Position numbers and translations under genes: made by a program. From an uncultured Enhydrobacter sp. (GTDB taxonomy: Bacteria; Pseudomonadota; Gammaproteobacteria; Pseudomonadales; Moraxellaceae), in the NCBI GenBank assembly GCA_946222995.1, contig CAMIOS010000017.1, positions 1 to 51,804 on the forward strand: DNA of 51,804 nt. The letters run 5' to 3'. How positions within the stretch are numbered: position 1 is the stretch's first letter; each line of letters starts with the position of its first letter. This document shows positions 1-8,643 of this stretch, piece by piece. The notes under the pieces were generated by a model. That model was given only the letters and a program-made list of their open reading frames with translations, made no database searches and was not told the DNA's origin.

Positions 1-16
1 CTGACTGCTTTTTTTG

Positions 17-223
17 TTATGATAGCGCTTTTTTAAAGGGCTGCGTAACTTCAGTGAGATAAATTAAAAGACCTGGTACAGCGGCGCTAGCAGTAGAGAT
101 AATCACAAACAAAATACGTGTTAATGTTGGTGACCAACCCAAGTATTCTGCAATACCGCCCATCACACCGGCAATCATACGCTGATTACGAGAACGATGC
201 AGTTTTACCATGTTATTTGTCAT
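17..223 (-). CDS. PspC domain protein, small
   Basis: This is a 68-residue protein with the PspC-domain signature: KLHRSRNQRMIAGVMGGIAEYLGW followed by one hydrophobic helix (about residues 36-55). PspC domains occur in phage-shock regulators and in many short membrane proteins of unknown role. The family usually ends in a conserved LW..MP stretch after the helix. Here the end reads LIYLTEVTQPFKKALS, and I found no alternative frame that restores the usual tail, so this is probably a divergent C-terminus. The Shine-Dalgarno match is weak. It is probably a short membrane-bound protein; its function is not shown by the context. Confidence 0.7.
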   Translation of the reverse strand: MTNNMVKLHRSRNQRMIAGVMGGIAEYLGWSPTLTRILFVIISTASAAVPGLLIYLTEVTQPFKKALS

Positions 224-635
224 ATGCTATCTTACTACCTATATTAATCATTCCTAATCTAAAACCAAATAAATCCCATAATAATCAGCAATTTATAATT
301 AAAGTGGGTATCAATTTGATAAAAAAATTATAGTCTTTTTAATCGTCTGTTAGGGTATCTTCTTGTGTTGCTTTAGTAACGATATATCATGAAACGTTAC
401 AATGATGTGAACAGCTATACACTCATATTTTCACGCATATTTAAAGTTACTTATTAAACGTTTGTTATCTATTTTTCTGCATTGGAAAGGTTACAACGTG
501 AATTACAATTTATAATCTTTCTTGGTAAAAAATTTGGGTATGATGAAGCGGATTTTATACAATAATTTGGCTAAAACCATTTTGGGCTAAATTGGTACTC
601 AAACCAGTAAAGAATAGCAACTTTGGAGGCAATGC
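224..635. other. Intergenic gap, 412 bp
   Basis: This AT-rich stretch lies between the divergent PspC gene and nadR. I see no credible gene in it. It must hold the promoters of both genes, but no clean -35/-10 pair stands out. A strong ribosome-binding site (GGAGG at 625-629) belongs to nadR. Confidence 0.6.
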
Positions 636-1694
636 GTGAATGAAATTGGATTGTTAATTGGCAACTTTGAGCCGCTACATTTAGGTCATATTCGCTCAAT
701 TTTGCATGCCAGCGGACTGGTTAAAGCATTATATATTTTTGTCACCCCTCACCCTAAGCCCAATCCAAATTTTACTATCAATCTAAAAGATAAAGCCCGA
801 TGGCTGACGATGGCATTTGCCGATTTGCCATTTATTCATACTGAGTTGTTGCCTGATATGAGTGTTCTAGAAAATTTGACTTATGACGCCATGCAGTCGA
901 CTATAACCCAAGCTGAGTTTGATTATGCGTTACTGCAGTTATTACAGCGCTTTTCTTATTTGACTGCCAATGCCGAAAAACCTGTGTTGTTCTTGGATGA
1001 AAGCCACCCAATGGCATCGCTTAAACTGACGTTGCCTGTAATAACGATACCCCATCAAACAAATTTTAATAGTAAAAAAATTCATGCCAATCCTGCATTA
1101 TATTGGTCAGTGATTCATCCCCAAGCTCGTGAAAGCTATACCAAAACCATTACCATTGTGGGCGGTGAGAGTTCGGGGAAAACCACGTTGCTACATAAGC
1201 TTGTCAATTATTATGGGGCAAGTTACGCGCTAGAAATGGGGCGGGTGTTTGTGGAAACTGATTTGGGCGGTACAGAGCTTGGTATGCAGTATGACGATTA
1301 TCCGCTGATGGCAACTGACCATGAGCAAGCGATTCGAGCCGCAAAACAGCTTGCCCCTGCGCCACTGACGTTGGTAGATACCGATTTTGTCACCACACAA
1401 GCATTTTGTGAAGAATATGAAGGTAAACCGCACCCGTTTTTGACAGTATGTATTGATACTTTTAAGTTGGATTACACGATTTTACTTGCCAATAATACGC
1501 CGTGGGTCGCTGATGGGATGCGGTCATTGGGCAGTCAGTCGCAGCGAGAACGCTTTGAAAATCGCTTAAAACAACTCTTTGAGCGTCATCAGATTACCCC
1601 GCATTATATTGATAGTCCAGATTATCATGCGCGTTTTTTACAAGCGGTGGCGTTGATTGACAAGCTGGTGTTTTTTGATTATCAAGATTTGTAA
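636..1694 (+). CDS. nadR: NadR-type NMN adenylyltransferase / ribosylnicotinamide kinase
   Basis: This 352-residue protein has two enzymatic domains. The N-terminal nucleotidyltransferase shows GNFEPLHLGH, with the HxGH motif at residues 15-18. It would convert nicotinamide mononucleotide to NAD. The C-terminal kinase shows a P-loop, GGESSGKTT, near residue 174 and would phosphorylate nicotinamide riboside. The N-terminal DNA-binding domain of enterobacterial NadR is absent, so this is an enzyme and not a repressor. The start is a GTG with GGAGG six bases upstream; the ATG at 632 is out of frame and hits a stop at once. pnuC follows 51 bp downstream on the same strand, which fits a riboside uptake and phosphorylation pathway. 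Confidence 0.9.
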   Translation: MNEIGLLIGNFEPLHLGHIRSILHASGLVKALYIFVTPHPKPNPNFTINLKDKARWLTMAFADLPFIHTELLPDMSVLENLTYDAMQSTITQAEFDYALLQLLQRFSYLTANAEKPVLFLDESHPMASLKLTLPVITIPHQTNFNSKKIHANPALYWSVIHPQARESYTKTITIVGGESSGKTTLLHKLVNYYGASYALEMGRVFVETDLGGTELGMQYDDYPLMATDHEQAIRAAKQLAPAPLTLVDTDFVTTQAFCEEYEGKPHPFLTVCIDTFKLDYTILLANNTPWVADGMRSLGSQSQRERFENRLKQLFERHQITPHYIDSPDYHARFLQAVALIDKLVFFDYQDL

Positions 1695-1745
1695 TGATTG
1701 AAAATCTTAGGATGCAACTTTAAGGATAAATTTTGAGGATAAGCA

Positions 1746-2507
1746 ATGCGTATTAAATTTTTGGATAAAATCACAGGCGAATGGCAAAACGCGTGGACGG
1801 TCGTTTGGTTTTTGTTTGGGGTTGTGGCATTGACCACGGGCTTTTGGCTAAAAACCGAGCACACCCAGTATGATTGGTTTATGCTATTGGTGGCGGTTAT
1901 TGGGCTCATTTGTGTGGTGTCATTGAGCTTTCGTCGTAACATCATGGGCAATGGCTTTGGTATGCTCGCTACGGCTGGCGAAACTTTTGTCCAAGGTACT
2001 CACGGGGCGGTGGGACTGATGCTCGCGCCCATGTTTAACTTTTTTACCCATGTGTACGGACTGTATTATTGGGCAAAAAATACCGATGGTGATGGTAATA
2101 TGGTGCCAAAATCTGCCAATAAAATCGTGTGGGTGGTCACGATTTTATTTATTCTGATTGGGCTGTCCTTGTTTCCGACAGTCAATGCTTGGCTTGCCGC
2201 AAAAGGCTATAATGTTGTGGCGAATGATGGCAGTAAGTTTTTGGGGTTTATCGATTTTTATTGGATTAATGTGTTGGCCTTTGTTCTATCCATAACCGCC
2301 CAAGCCACGATGATTTTACGTTATTCATTTAACTGGTGGTTATGGATTGTGGTCAATTTTGTATGGCTTATAGTTAATTTAATGACAGGTAACTATATTT
2401 TTGCCATTCAAACGATGGTCTATCAAATTAACGCGTTTATCGGGCTTTATGAATGGTATCGCAGTGAAGCTGACCAAAAAGAAAAAGCCCAACTAACAGC
2501 AGCGTAA
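1746..2507 (+). CDS. pnuC: Nicotinamide riboside transporter PnuC
   Basis: This 253-residue integral membrane protein has about seven hydrophobic segments and belongs to the PnuC family. It ends in the family's typical region of aromatic residues (NWWLWIVVNFVW and a late GLYEWYR). PnuC imports nicotinamide riboside by facilitated diffusion, and the upstream NadR traps it by phosphorylation. A TGAGGA ribosome-binding site precedes the ATG. The gene ends at a strong terminator shared with the convergent nadE. Confidence 0.9.
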   Translation: MRIKFLDKITGEWQNAWTVVWFLFGVVALTTGFWLKTEHTQYDWFMLLVAVIGLICVVSLSFRRNIMGNGFGMLATAGETFVQGTHGAVGLMLAPMFNFFTHVYGLYYWAKNTDGDGNMVPKSANKIVWVVTILFILIGLSLFPTVNAWLAAKGYNVVANDGSKFLGFIDFYWINVLAFVLSITAQATMILRYSFNWWLWIVVNFVWLIVNLMTGNYIFAIQTMVYQINAFIGLYEWYRSEADQKEKAQLTAA

Positions 2508-2528
2508 GTAGTTTTTATGATGCCCTAT

Positions 2529-2559
2529 AAAAAACCAACCCCCTTATGGTTGGTTTTTT
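2529..2559. terminator. Bidirectional rho-independent terminator between pnuC and nadE
   Basis: AAAAAACCAACC, a seven-base loop and GGTTGGTTTTTT form a perfect hairpin with an A-run on one side and a T-run on the other. It sits between two convergent genes, so it can end both transcripts. Confidence 0.92.
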
Positions 2560-2599
2560 GCTATAAACAATCATAAAAAAACTCAATAGGCAAAATAGT

Positions 2600-3343
2600 C
2601 TACGGCGTAAATGGCTTTGGCTGCGGCGGTAGCATACGTTTATGGTGCGAGCGGTTATGCCAATAATTAATTCGCTCCATTGCTTGTTCACTCAAAGGCT
2701 CGCCCATTAAATGCGTGTCAATCTCTCGATAACTCACGCCCATTTCATCTTCATCGGTCTGTCCAACCCATAGACCAGCACTGGGGGCTTTATCAAGCAC
2801 AGAAGCAGGCACACCAAGCAATTTTGCCATCTCAAACACTTGGGTTTTGCTAAGATGAGCCAATGGCACCACATCCACACCGCCATCGCCAAACTTGGTA
2901 AAATAACCCATATACCATTCTGCGGCATTGTCCGTACCTACCACCATCGCGTTATGGCTTTGGGCATAGGCATATAACGCAATCATCCGCAAGCGAGCCT
3001 GTACATTGCCTGCAATGACGTTTTGACGATCAGCTTCGGCATTCAACAAACTTGCCATGCTGTCCATAAAAGCCGTATAAGTCGATGAAATTGGAGCGAT
3101 GGTATAAGTTAAGCCGGCACTTTTCGCCACCGCAATGGCATCCTCAATATCGGCTTGTGCAGTCGTGGGACTGGGTAAAATCAAGCCATGTACAGGCGCA
3201 TTGGTTTTTGCTAGCAAATGAGCCACCACCGCCGAATCAATCCCACCGCTAATCCCGACCACAAAGCCTTGCATTTTATAAAGTTCGGTGCGTTGCTCAT
3301 TGAGCCAATCGACCAAATAATCACTATAATCTTGTAATGTCAT
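2600..3343 (-). CDS. nadE: NH3-dependent NAD+ synthetase
   Basis: This 247-residue protein is the final enzyme of NAD synthesis: it amidates nicotinic acid adenine dinucleotide, using ATP. The PP-loop motif SGGIDSA is at residues 32-38. Later motifs include GTDNAAEWYMGYFTKFGDGG and LSKTQVFEMAKLLGVP. There is no glutaminase domain, so ammonia is the expected nitrogen donor. It starts 20 bp after pncB on the same strand, so the two are probably co-transcribed. The ribosome-binding site is weak (GGATAAATAAAC before the ATG). Confidence 0.93.
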   Translation of the reverse strand: MTLQDYSDYLVDWLNEQRTELYKMQGFVVGISGGIDSAVVAHLLAKTNAPVHGLILPSPTTAQADIEDAIAVAKSAGLTYTIAPISSTYTAFMDSMASLLNAEADRQNVIAGNVQARLRMIALYAYAQSHNAMVVGTDNAAEWYMGYFTKFGDGGVDVVPLAHLSKTQVFEMAKLLGVPASVLDKAPSAGLWVGQTDEDEMGVSYREIDTHLMGEPLSEQAMERINYWHNRSHHKRMLPPQPKPFTP

Positions 3344-3363
3344 GTTTATTTATCCGTTATGTG

Positions 3364-4515
3364 TTATATGTTATAGGTGACTGGTTGCAGTCTTGCACTG
3401 GGGGTGTAATGCCGTCCGACTTTGGCTTGTGGCTTGCCATCTAATAGTACGCAATCTCCTGTAAACCCGAGCGTGACTTTTATCAATGATGAGCCAACCC
3501 CATACGCATCCACAGGGGCATTTTGTTGCTCAAAATCTTTAATTTTATCGGCAGTAAAGCCGCCACTGGCGATGATTTGCACTTTTGAATGACCGGCTTG
3601 GTCAAGGGCATGACGTAAGGCTTTGATTAAGGTGACATTTACCCCTCGTGGGTCAACTTGCCCCATATGCCCTGCTTCGGGATGTTGACTAAAATACGCA
3701 TCTACCATTTGTCCCGACGTATCTACTCTTACTCCCGATAACTGCTCACCAAATTCTGCTGCGACCTTCAAAGCATCACCAATCACATCATTGTGGTAAT
3801 CGACCAAAGCCACCAGCTTTTCGTGAGGAAATTGGGCTCGATACGCATGGCAAGCAGCAAGTAAATCACCGCCAAACAATTGAATCAAGGCATGGGGCAT
3901 CGTACCCATCGCTTGACCGCCCCACCATTCAGTCATGGCAGGGGTCGCTTGGGCGGTTGAACCGCCGATAAAAGCGGCATAACCATCGCCTGCTTGCTGC
4001 CCAAAATGGTCATCCCTATCACCCATAAAAATCACAGGTTTGCCATTGGCTGCGGCGACCGCCTTGGTGACATTGGTAGCTACTGAAGTACGACGCGCTA
4101 AAATCCCATCAATCATGCCCTCTAAAAAGCCAAATTTTTGATATTCCCCTGTGATACTTAACACCGGCTCAAATGGCTCAATAGAGTCGCCATCATGTAA
4201 GGCTTTTATCTCAAGCGTTTGCGGCTTATGGGCGAAGGTATGTACCAATGCGATCGCCTCATCTACCCCACAAAGTACCGCTTGCTGTCGTTGAAAAAAC
4301 TGCATCGTCACTTGGGTATTGGGACGATAAGCTTGGGCAATTTGGGCGGTTTTATCAAAATACACGGCTGAATAGCGGCCTGCTTGTATGCCTATACCAA
4401 ATCGCTGTTCAAATTGAAACGTTGTATTGGTTAGACGCTCAAGTTTACCTTGCTGTTTTTGTAAAAATTCATCGGCAGTATGAATACTGGCATGATAATT
4501 GTTTGGTTGTGGCAT
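3364..4515 (-). CDS. pncB: Nicotinate phosphoribosyltransferase
   Basis: This 383-residue protein would couple nicotinic acid to PRPP to give nicotinate mononucleotide, the entry step of the Preiss-Handler pathway. Family landmarks include FIGGSTAQATP, a central aspartate region (ALVDYHNDVIGDALKVA), a conserved RVDTSG, and IIASGGF with a late YGVGSSL typical of phosphoribosyltransferase barrels. AGGGAAAAACT precedes the ATG. With nadE downstream and nadR-pnuC opposite, the locus covers salvage from both nicotinic acid and nicotinamide riboside. Confidence 0.88.
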   Translation of the reverse strand: MPQPNNYHASIHTADEFLQKQQGKLERLTNTTFQFEQRFGIGIQAGRYSAVYFDKTAQIAQAYRPNTQVTMQFFQRQQAVLCGVDEAIALVHTFAHKPQTLEIKALHDGDSIEPFEPVLSITGEYQKFGFLEGMIDGILARRTSVATNVTKAVAAANGKPVIFMGDRDDHFGQQAGDGYAAFIGGSTAQATPAMTEWWGGQAMGTMPHALIQLFGGDLLAACHAYRAQFPHEKLVALVDYHNDVIGDALKVAAEFGEQLSGVRVDTSGQMVDAYFSQHPEAGHMGQVDPRGVNVTLIKALRHALDQAGHSKVQIIASGGFTADKIKDFEQQNAPVDAYGVGSSLIKVTLGFTGDCVLLDGKPQAKVGRHYTPSARLQPVTYNI

Positions 4516-4915
4516 AGTTTTTCCCTATTAACACTTTATTTGCGGTAAGTGGGGGGATAACTGCCAACAATCCAATAACAAACTCGCCCAGGCGAAAAGT
4601 TGCGTAGACTGTCCAAATTCCATTGTATAACAGAAATCCTCTGTATCACGGTGAGTAGGGTGGCATGCTCGTCTATCAAGAAACCACCATATTATATCGC
4701 TAGTATAAACATAACCTTGCAGCTATGTCTATTTATTAAAGGTGTTATCGATTCATTAGATTATATAAATGGGTGCTTATTATTTAGGCTTAGCAAAATA
4801 ATTAAAGATACGCTCATTAGCGAATGAGATTTGCCGCATAATCACTAACAACTGCTGGGAGTTAGTAATAAAGAAGCCCTAATAATAACGAACATTAAAT
4901 GGCGACAAAAGAAGA
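4516..4915. other. Intergenic stretch before the mobile element
   Basis: This is about 400 bp of AT-rich sequence between pncB and the left attachment site. No gene is supported. Two small inverted repeats are present: CTCATT/AATGAG at 4813-4828 and ACTAAC/GTTAGT at 4844-4866. Their role is unknown; the second resembles repeats in two leaders inside the element. Confidence 0.5.
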
Positions 4916-4933
4916 AATGGTGCGCTCGGCGGG
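4916..4933 (+). repeat. Left attachment site (direct repeat copy)
   Basis: These 18 bases are identical to 24186-24203. They correspond to the last 16 bases of the tRNA-Arg gene (with CCA) plus two downstream bases. Identity stops immediately on both sides, as expected for a site-specific crossover core. Confidence 0.9.
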
Positions 4934-5052
4934 TGTCCAACCTATTAATCATAAGATTTCATAATGTATTAAAAGCCTTTTAAATTCATAGATTTAAGAT
5001 TTTCTCTATCTCATAATATCTCACTTCACCTACCCTAATCTCTGCAATTATT

Positions 5053-5087
5053 GTACACTAGGATGTACACTATTTTCGGAGTGTACA
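5053..5087 (+). promoter_or_regulatory. TGTACAC repeat cluster before the integrase gene
   Basis: GTACACT-AGGA-TGTACAC lies at 5053-5070, and a reverse-oriented AGTGTAC follows at 5080-5086. The integrase ATG is 14 bp further on. The same GTACACT-N4-TGTACAC layout recurs at 24114-24131, near the right attachment site. Candidate roles are integrase or excisionase arm-binding sites, or an operator for the integrase gene. Confidence 0.6.
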
Positions 5088-5100
5088 TAGAGGTTAAACC

Positions 5101-6468
5101 ATGGAAAAACGTAAACCTATCACAACTGACCGTAGTATTAGCTCATATAAAGCTGAAGATAAAGAATATCTAGTGACCGTCAAAGGGCATCCAAAATTAT
5201 ACCTGATGGTTCGTCCGAATCATACCAAATCTTGGCTTTACCGCTATAAATCGCCTAGCACTGGCAAAAGCCAGCGTATTTCGCTTGGTACTTATCCTAG
5301 TATTTCACTTGCGCGTGCCTATGAGTTATGGCAAGAATATGCAGACTTGCTTAGTAAAGGGATAGACCCACAAGACAACCGAGAATCTGTCAAGCAAGCT
5401 TTACTAGAAAACAATGATACCTCATTTGCTCGGTTCGCTGATGAATACTTTGCGACCATTCAATCGACCCTAAAGCCCAATACCCTACAACGCAAATTTA
5501 ACTGCCTAAAGCTACTCAAACAAGCCTTTGGACAGACCCCGATTGATACAATTACCCCACCCCAGATGCTGACCATGCTAACAGATGTACAAAGTACATT
5601 TGTCAAAGCAGATGGTAAGCCTACCGAAAAAGCAGAACGCTGTGCCAGTATTGCAAGCGATATTTTCAAATATGCCAGTGCAAGGGGCTTTTGCAGTAGC
5701 GACCCTGCCAGTATGGTAAAAAGCCAGTTAATCAAGCCTGTTTATGGTCATCGCCCTGCTATTATCCAACCCGATAAGTTCGCCAAACTATTACAGGATA
5801 TCGAATCATTAGCCAACGTAGTGGATAGTAACACTATTAGCTCAATGAGACTATTGCCGATGCTGTTTGTGCGTAACGGTGACTTACGGCGGATGCGATG
5901 GGCAGACTTGGATTTTAACGAATCCAAATGGCGTTTTCAACCGCTTAAAGGCGAAGGCAAAGAACATATGGTGAGAGATATGGTCGTTCCCCTACCCCGT
6001 CAAGCCATTGAAATTTTACAGCACCAGTATAAAATCAATGGACGTAGTGAGTTTGTGTTTTATAGCCCATCAGCTAAGAAGAACGGCATTATCTCTGATA
6101 ACACCGCCAATAAGCATTTGAAGGAACTGGGTTATCAAAACATCCATTGTGTCCATGGTTTTCGTGCAAGTGCTAAAACCATGCTACAAGAGCAATTAAA
6201 ATACCCTGCTGTAATTGTAGAAATGGGCTTGGGGCATATCACCAAAGACCAAAACGGCACAGCTTATGGGCGTTTTGAGTTCCTTGATGATAGAACTGAA
6301 ATGATGCAAACATGGGCAGATTACCTTGACGCGTTACGAAATGGCGAAGATGTAGCACGCTTTAAAAACCGTTCAATCACCAGTTCCTCTCATAATAACC
6401 CAGAAGCCCTTGTTAAACTCTTACTTGAGCAATTGGGTAAGGATAAAATATTAGAATTATTAAAATAG
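5101..6468 (+). CDS. int: Tyrosine recombinase (P4-type integrase)
   Basis: This 455-residue integrase would carry out insertion into and excision from the tRNA-Arg gene. The N-terminal part has the P4-integrase arm-binding region with KLYLMVRPNHTKSWLYRY and ISLGTYPSISLARA. The catalytic domain shows the arginine box (FVRNGDLRRMRWADLDF), HGFRAS, LGH and a late tyrosine in AYGRFEFLDDR. In family terms this is a complete R-H-R-H-Y set. The start lies 14 bp after the TGTACAC cluster. It sits at the end distal to the tRNA gene, whereas many islands keep the integrase next to it. Confidence 0.92.
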   Translation: MEKRKPITTDRSISSYKAEDKEYLVTVKGHPKLYLMVRPNHTKSWLYRYKSPSTGKSQRISLGTYPSISLARAYELWQEYADLLSKGIDPQDNRESVKQALLENNDTSFARFADEYFATIQSTLKPNTLQRKFNCLKLLKQAFGQTPIDTITPPQMLTMLTDVQSTFVKADGKPTEKAERCASIASDIFKYASARGFCSSDPASMVKSQLIKPVYGHRPAIIQPDKFAKLLQDIESLANVVDSNTISSMRLLPMLFVRNGDLRRMRWADLDFNESKWRFQPLKGEGKEHMVRDMVVPLPRQAIEILQHQYKINGRSEFVFYSPSAKKNGIISDNTANKHLKELGYQNIHCVHGFRASAKTMLQEQLKYPAVIVEMGLGHITKDQNGTAYGRFEFLDDRTEMMQTWADYLDALRNGEDVARFKNRSITSSSHNNPEALVKLLLEQLGKDKILELLK

Positions 6469-6526
6469 CATTTAATTTTTAATAAAATATATATTATCTA
6501 ATAAAAACCCTTTTTTTGAGAAAATC

Positions 6527-7687
6527 ATGCACAACAAATTACCCATTAATATCAATGATTTACTGAAGCAACGAACGATTGAAAGTGAGCGTATTGAATA
6601 TAAAGCCGACTGGGATCCAGAGAGCGTGATTCATACACTATGTGCCTTTGCCAACGATTTTCATAACCTTGGTAGTGGCTATATTGTCATTGGTGTAGCG
6701 GAAGAAAACGGCAGACCTGTACTGCCGCCTGTGGGCTTATCCCCCGAAAAAATTGATAAGATTTTAAAGGAATTGGTGCAGTTAGAGAAAAACTCCATTA
6801 TGCCAACCTATAACACGCTGACCGCAACCTATGAGATTGAGGGTAAAATGATTTTGGTGTTGTGGGCGATTGCAGGGGAAATGCGACCTTATAAAACCAA
6901 AGTTCATCATGTTAAAGGCATTGGCGCTTGGGCATATTACATCCGCAAACATAGCAGTACAGTAGTTGCCAAAGGTCAAGCTGAACAACTGTTAAGCCTA
7001 GCCAATAAAATCCCGTTTGATGATCGCTATAACGTTACGGCTAGTTTAGACGATTTAGAGCCACATCTTATCCGAGAATATCTTACCCAAATTAAAAGTG
7101 AGCTTGCCAAAGATGCCAACAACATGAGCATTGAAGAATTAGGCGAACGGATGAATATCATTGGTGGTACAAAGGAAGCGCCTTTCCCTAAAAATGTTGG
7201 ACTGTTATTTTTTAACAGTCAGCCAGAAAAATTCTTTCCTGCAACCCAAATTGACGTGGGATATTTTCCAGACGGTGCTGGCGGTGATGTGATTGAAGAG
7301 AAAGTGTTTAAAGGGGCGTTAGGTAGAATTACCCAAGATGCGTTGGACTATATCAAAAATCGCTATATTAATGAAACTGTCATTAAACACCCTAATGTAG
7401 CAAAGGCACAGCGATTTTGGAATTATCCATTTGCAGCGATTAAAGAAGCCTTGGTGAATGCGGTCTATCATCGCTCGTATGAAGAGCGTGAGCCGATTGA
7501 GGTACGGATTGATACCGATGCAATTACGATTATCAGCTATCCGTGGGCTGACTGTTCAGTGAAGATTGATGATTTACGGACTGGCAAAGCGATAACAAGA
7601 CGGTATCGTAACCGTAGAATTGGTGAGTTTTTAAAGGAACTTGATTTGACCGAAGGACGTTCGACAGGGATTCCCAAGATTTTGTAG
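6527..7687 (+). CDS. AlbA_2/ATP-binding regulator, C-terminally truncated
   Basis: This 386-residue protein resembles the COG2865 group of Schlafen AlbA_2 proteins with a divergent ATPase domain. The N-terminus (residues 15-60) has ESERIEYKADW and GSGYIVIGVAEENG. The later region has AAIKEALVNAVYHRSY, an ATP-binding N-box-like element, and GRSTGIPKIL at the end. The family normally continues with a short linker and a winged helix. After the TAG stop the same frame continues with family-like residues (VMRANGSPMPVFKTDEE) up to about 7740. The stop is therefore probably a nonsense mutation, and the downstream part is lost to a rearrangement that joins a WYL-regulator remnant. It may be non-functional. 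Confidence 0.75.
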   Translation: MHNKLPININDLLKQRTIESERIEYKADWDPESVIHTLCAFANDFHNLGSGYIVIGVAEENGRPVLPPVGLSPEKIDKILKELVQLEKNSIMPTYNTLTATYEIEGKMILVLWAIAGEMRPYKTKVHHVKGIGAWAYYIRKHSSTVVAKGQAEQLLSLANKIPFDDRYNVTASLDDLEPHLIREYLTQIKSELAKDANNMSIEELGERMNIIGGTKEAPFPKNVGLLFFNSQPEKFFPATQIDVGYFPDGAGGDVIEEKVFKGALGRITQDALDYIKNRYINETVIKHPNVAKAQRFWNYPFAAIKEALVNAVYHRSYEEREPIEVRIDTDAITIISYPWADCSVKIDDLRTGKAITRRYRNRRIGEFLKELDLTEGRSTGIPKIL

Positions 7688-7721
7688 GTAATGCGGGCGA
7701 ATGGCTCACCAATGCCAGTTT

Positions 7722-7934
7722 TTAAAACGGATGAAGAACATAGCTATAGCCTTTATTGGCATTTTTTTCAAGCGGAAGGCTCGCAAGACGTTCCTGCAAA
7801 TCACGATGTATCGTACGTTCTCCTACGCCATATTTCTCTGCCAAGCCTTTGATGGTGAGCGTTTCTCCTGCGTTAAGTTGTTGTAGGATTCCTGCCAATC
7901 GTTGGGCAATTTTATCACGCTCTTTATTCATCAT
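7722..7934 (-). pseudogene. WYL-type regulator, N-terminal remnant
   Basis: This 70-residue frame encodes only the N-terminal winged HTH of a YafY/WYL-family transcription regulator: MNKERDKIAQRLAGILQQL, then LTIKGLAEKYGVGERTIHRDL. Full proteins have about 300 residues, with a WYL domain after this point. Here the frame stops after YVLHPF, where it meets the remains of the preceding gene on the other strand. It is most likely a deletion remnant. A stand-alone small DNA-binding protein is possible but less likely. Confidence 0.7.
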
Positions 7935-8147
7935 TTGTCCTTAGATTTGTTTATTCATTATAAACGCTTCTTTACAAAAAGAAAGATATTGGCAAGATTT
8001 TTTAAGTATTTTAATATTTACTATTGGATTATTAGAGTAAGTATAAACAGGGAGTTTGACAGGTTATGACAAAAAATGAAGTTATTTAAAAAATATTATA
8101 AGAATAATATCCTTAGTATAGGCTTTTTGTGTACTGTACTTCAAGCG

Positions 8148-8188
8148 ACTAACACTAAAAAATACGTTAGTAGAGGAGCTAACGTATT
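8148..8188 (+). promoter_or_regulatory. Inverted repeats over the XRE gene's ribosome-binding site
   Basis: AATACGTTAG (8161-8170) and CTAACGTATT (8179-8188) form a perfect 10-bp inverted repeat. The eight-base spacer holds the AGAGGAG ribosome-binding site, and the second arm ends in the TTG start. A further ACTAAC at 8148-8153 pairs with GTTAGT at 8166-8171. The site could be an operator for the XRE protein, or an RNA hairpin that presents or hides the ribosome-binding site. Confidence 0.7.
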
Positions 8189-8531
8189 GAATAAAAAACA
8201 TGACATTGATATGATTGTGGGAAAATCCCTTGCAAAGCACCGTATTGCTTGCGGGCTAACACAAGCCCAAGTTGCTGAAAAATTGGGATTTAGTGTTGAT
8301 AGTATTTCTCGGATGGAGCGAGGAACGATTAGTTTAACCTTGCCTAGACTAATGCAATTTGCTGAATTATTTGAGTGTCAATTAAGTGACTTTATTGTGG
8401 AAAGCAGCCCTTTGCCAAATGAACAATTAAGTCATTTGACAAAGATGATTGAACCATTAAGCGAGCATAAACGTCGCCAGTTAATTGAACTGGTTGAGAA
8501 TATGGTTGCTTGGTATAATGATGATAAATAG
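8187..8531 (+). CDS. XRE-family HTH regulator
   Basis: The TTG at 8187 gives a 114-residue protein. It has AGAGGAG eight bases upstream, so I prefer it to the far upstream ATG at 8076; the ATG at 8211 is an alternative. The HTH spans about residues 12-70: IGKSLAKHR-type entry, LTQAQVAEKLGFSVDSISRMERG and LPRLMQFAELFECQLSDF. The C-terminal 40 residues form a helical tail. It is convergent with the hsd operon. Small XRE proteins beside restriction-modification genes often control them as C proteins, and the inverted repeat over its own start suggests autoregulation. I did not find the same 10-bp repeat upstream of hsdR. Confidence 0.85.
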   Translation: MNKKHDIDMIVGKSLAKHRIACGLTQAQVAEKLGFSVDSISRMERGTISLTLPRLMQFAELFECQLSDFIVESSPLPNEQLSHLTKMIEPLSEHKRRQLIELVENMVAWYNDDK

Positions 8532-8548
8532 CGAAATTTAAAGCTTTT

Positions 8549-8569
8549 TTAGAATATTGTATATTCTAA
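8549..8569. repeat. Inverted repeat after the XRE gene
   Basis: TTAGAATAT-TGT-ATATTCTAA is a perfect 9-bp inverted repeat preceded by six Ts. It lies between the convergent XRE and hsdM genes. It has no T-tail on the right side, so it could be a weak terminator for the minus strand or a protein-binding site. Confidence 0.5.
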
Positions 8570-8643
8570 ATGTTTTAACGTGGTTGTTTCTGAGACATTA
8601 GTTGTAAGTAAATTCAATCGGTACGTAAAAGTGACTATACTTA

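Noticed and set aside
4516..4915. Short frames in the gap left of the element (for example 4600-4827)
   Set aside because: The translations are of low complexity or lack any family pattern and there is no ribosome-binding site.
4916..4933. A second, partial tRNA gene at the left end of the element
   Set aside because: Only the last 16 tRNA bases and two flanking bases match; the rest of a cloverleaf is absent. It is the duplicated attachment site.
8076..8186. N-terminal extension of the XRE regulator from the ATG at 8076
   Set aside because: The extension lacks a good ribosome-binding site, reads through the inverted repeat and is not HTH-like. The TTG at 8187 has an ideal AGAGGAG.
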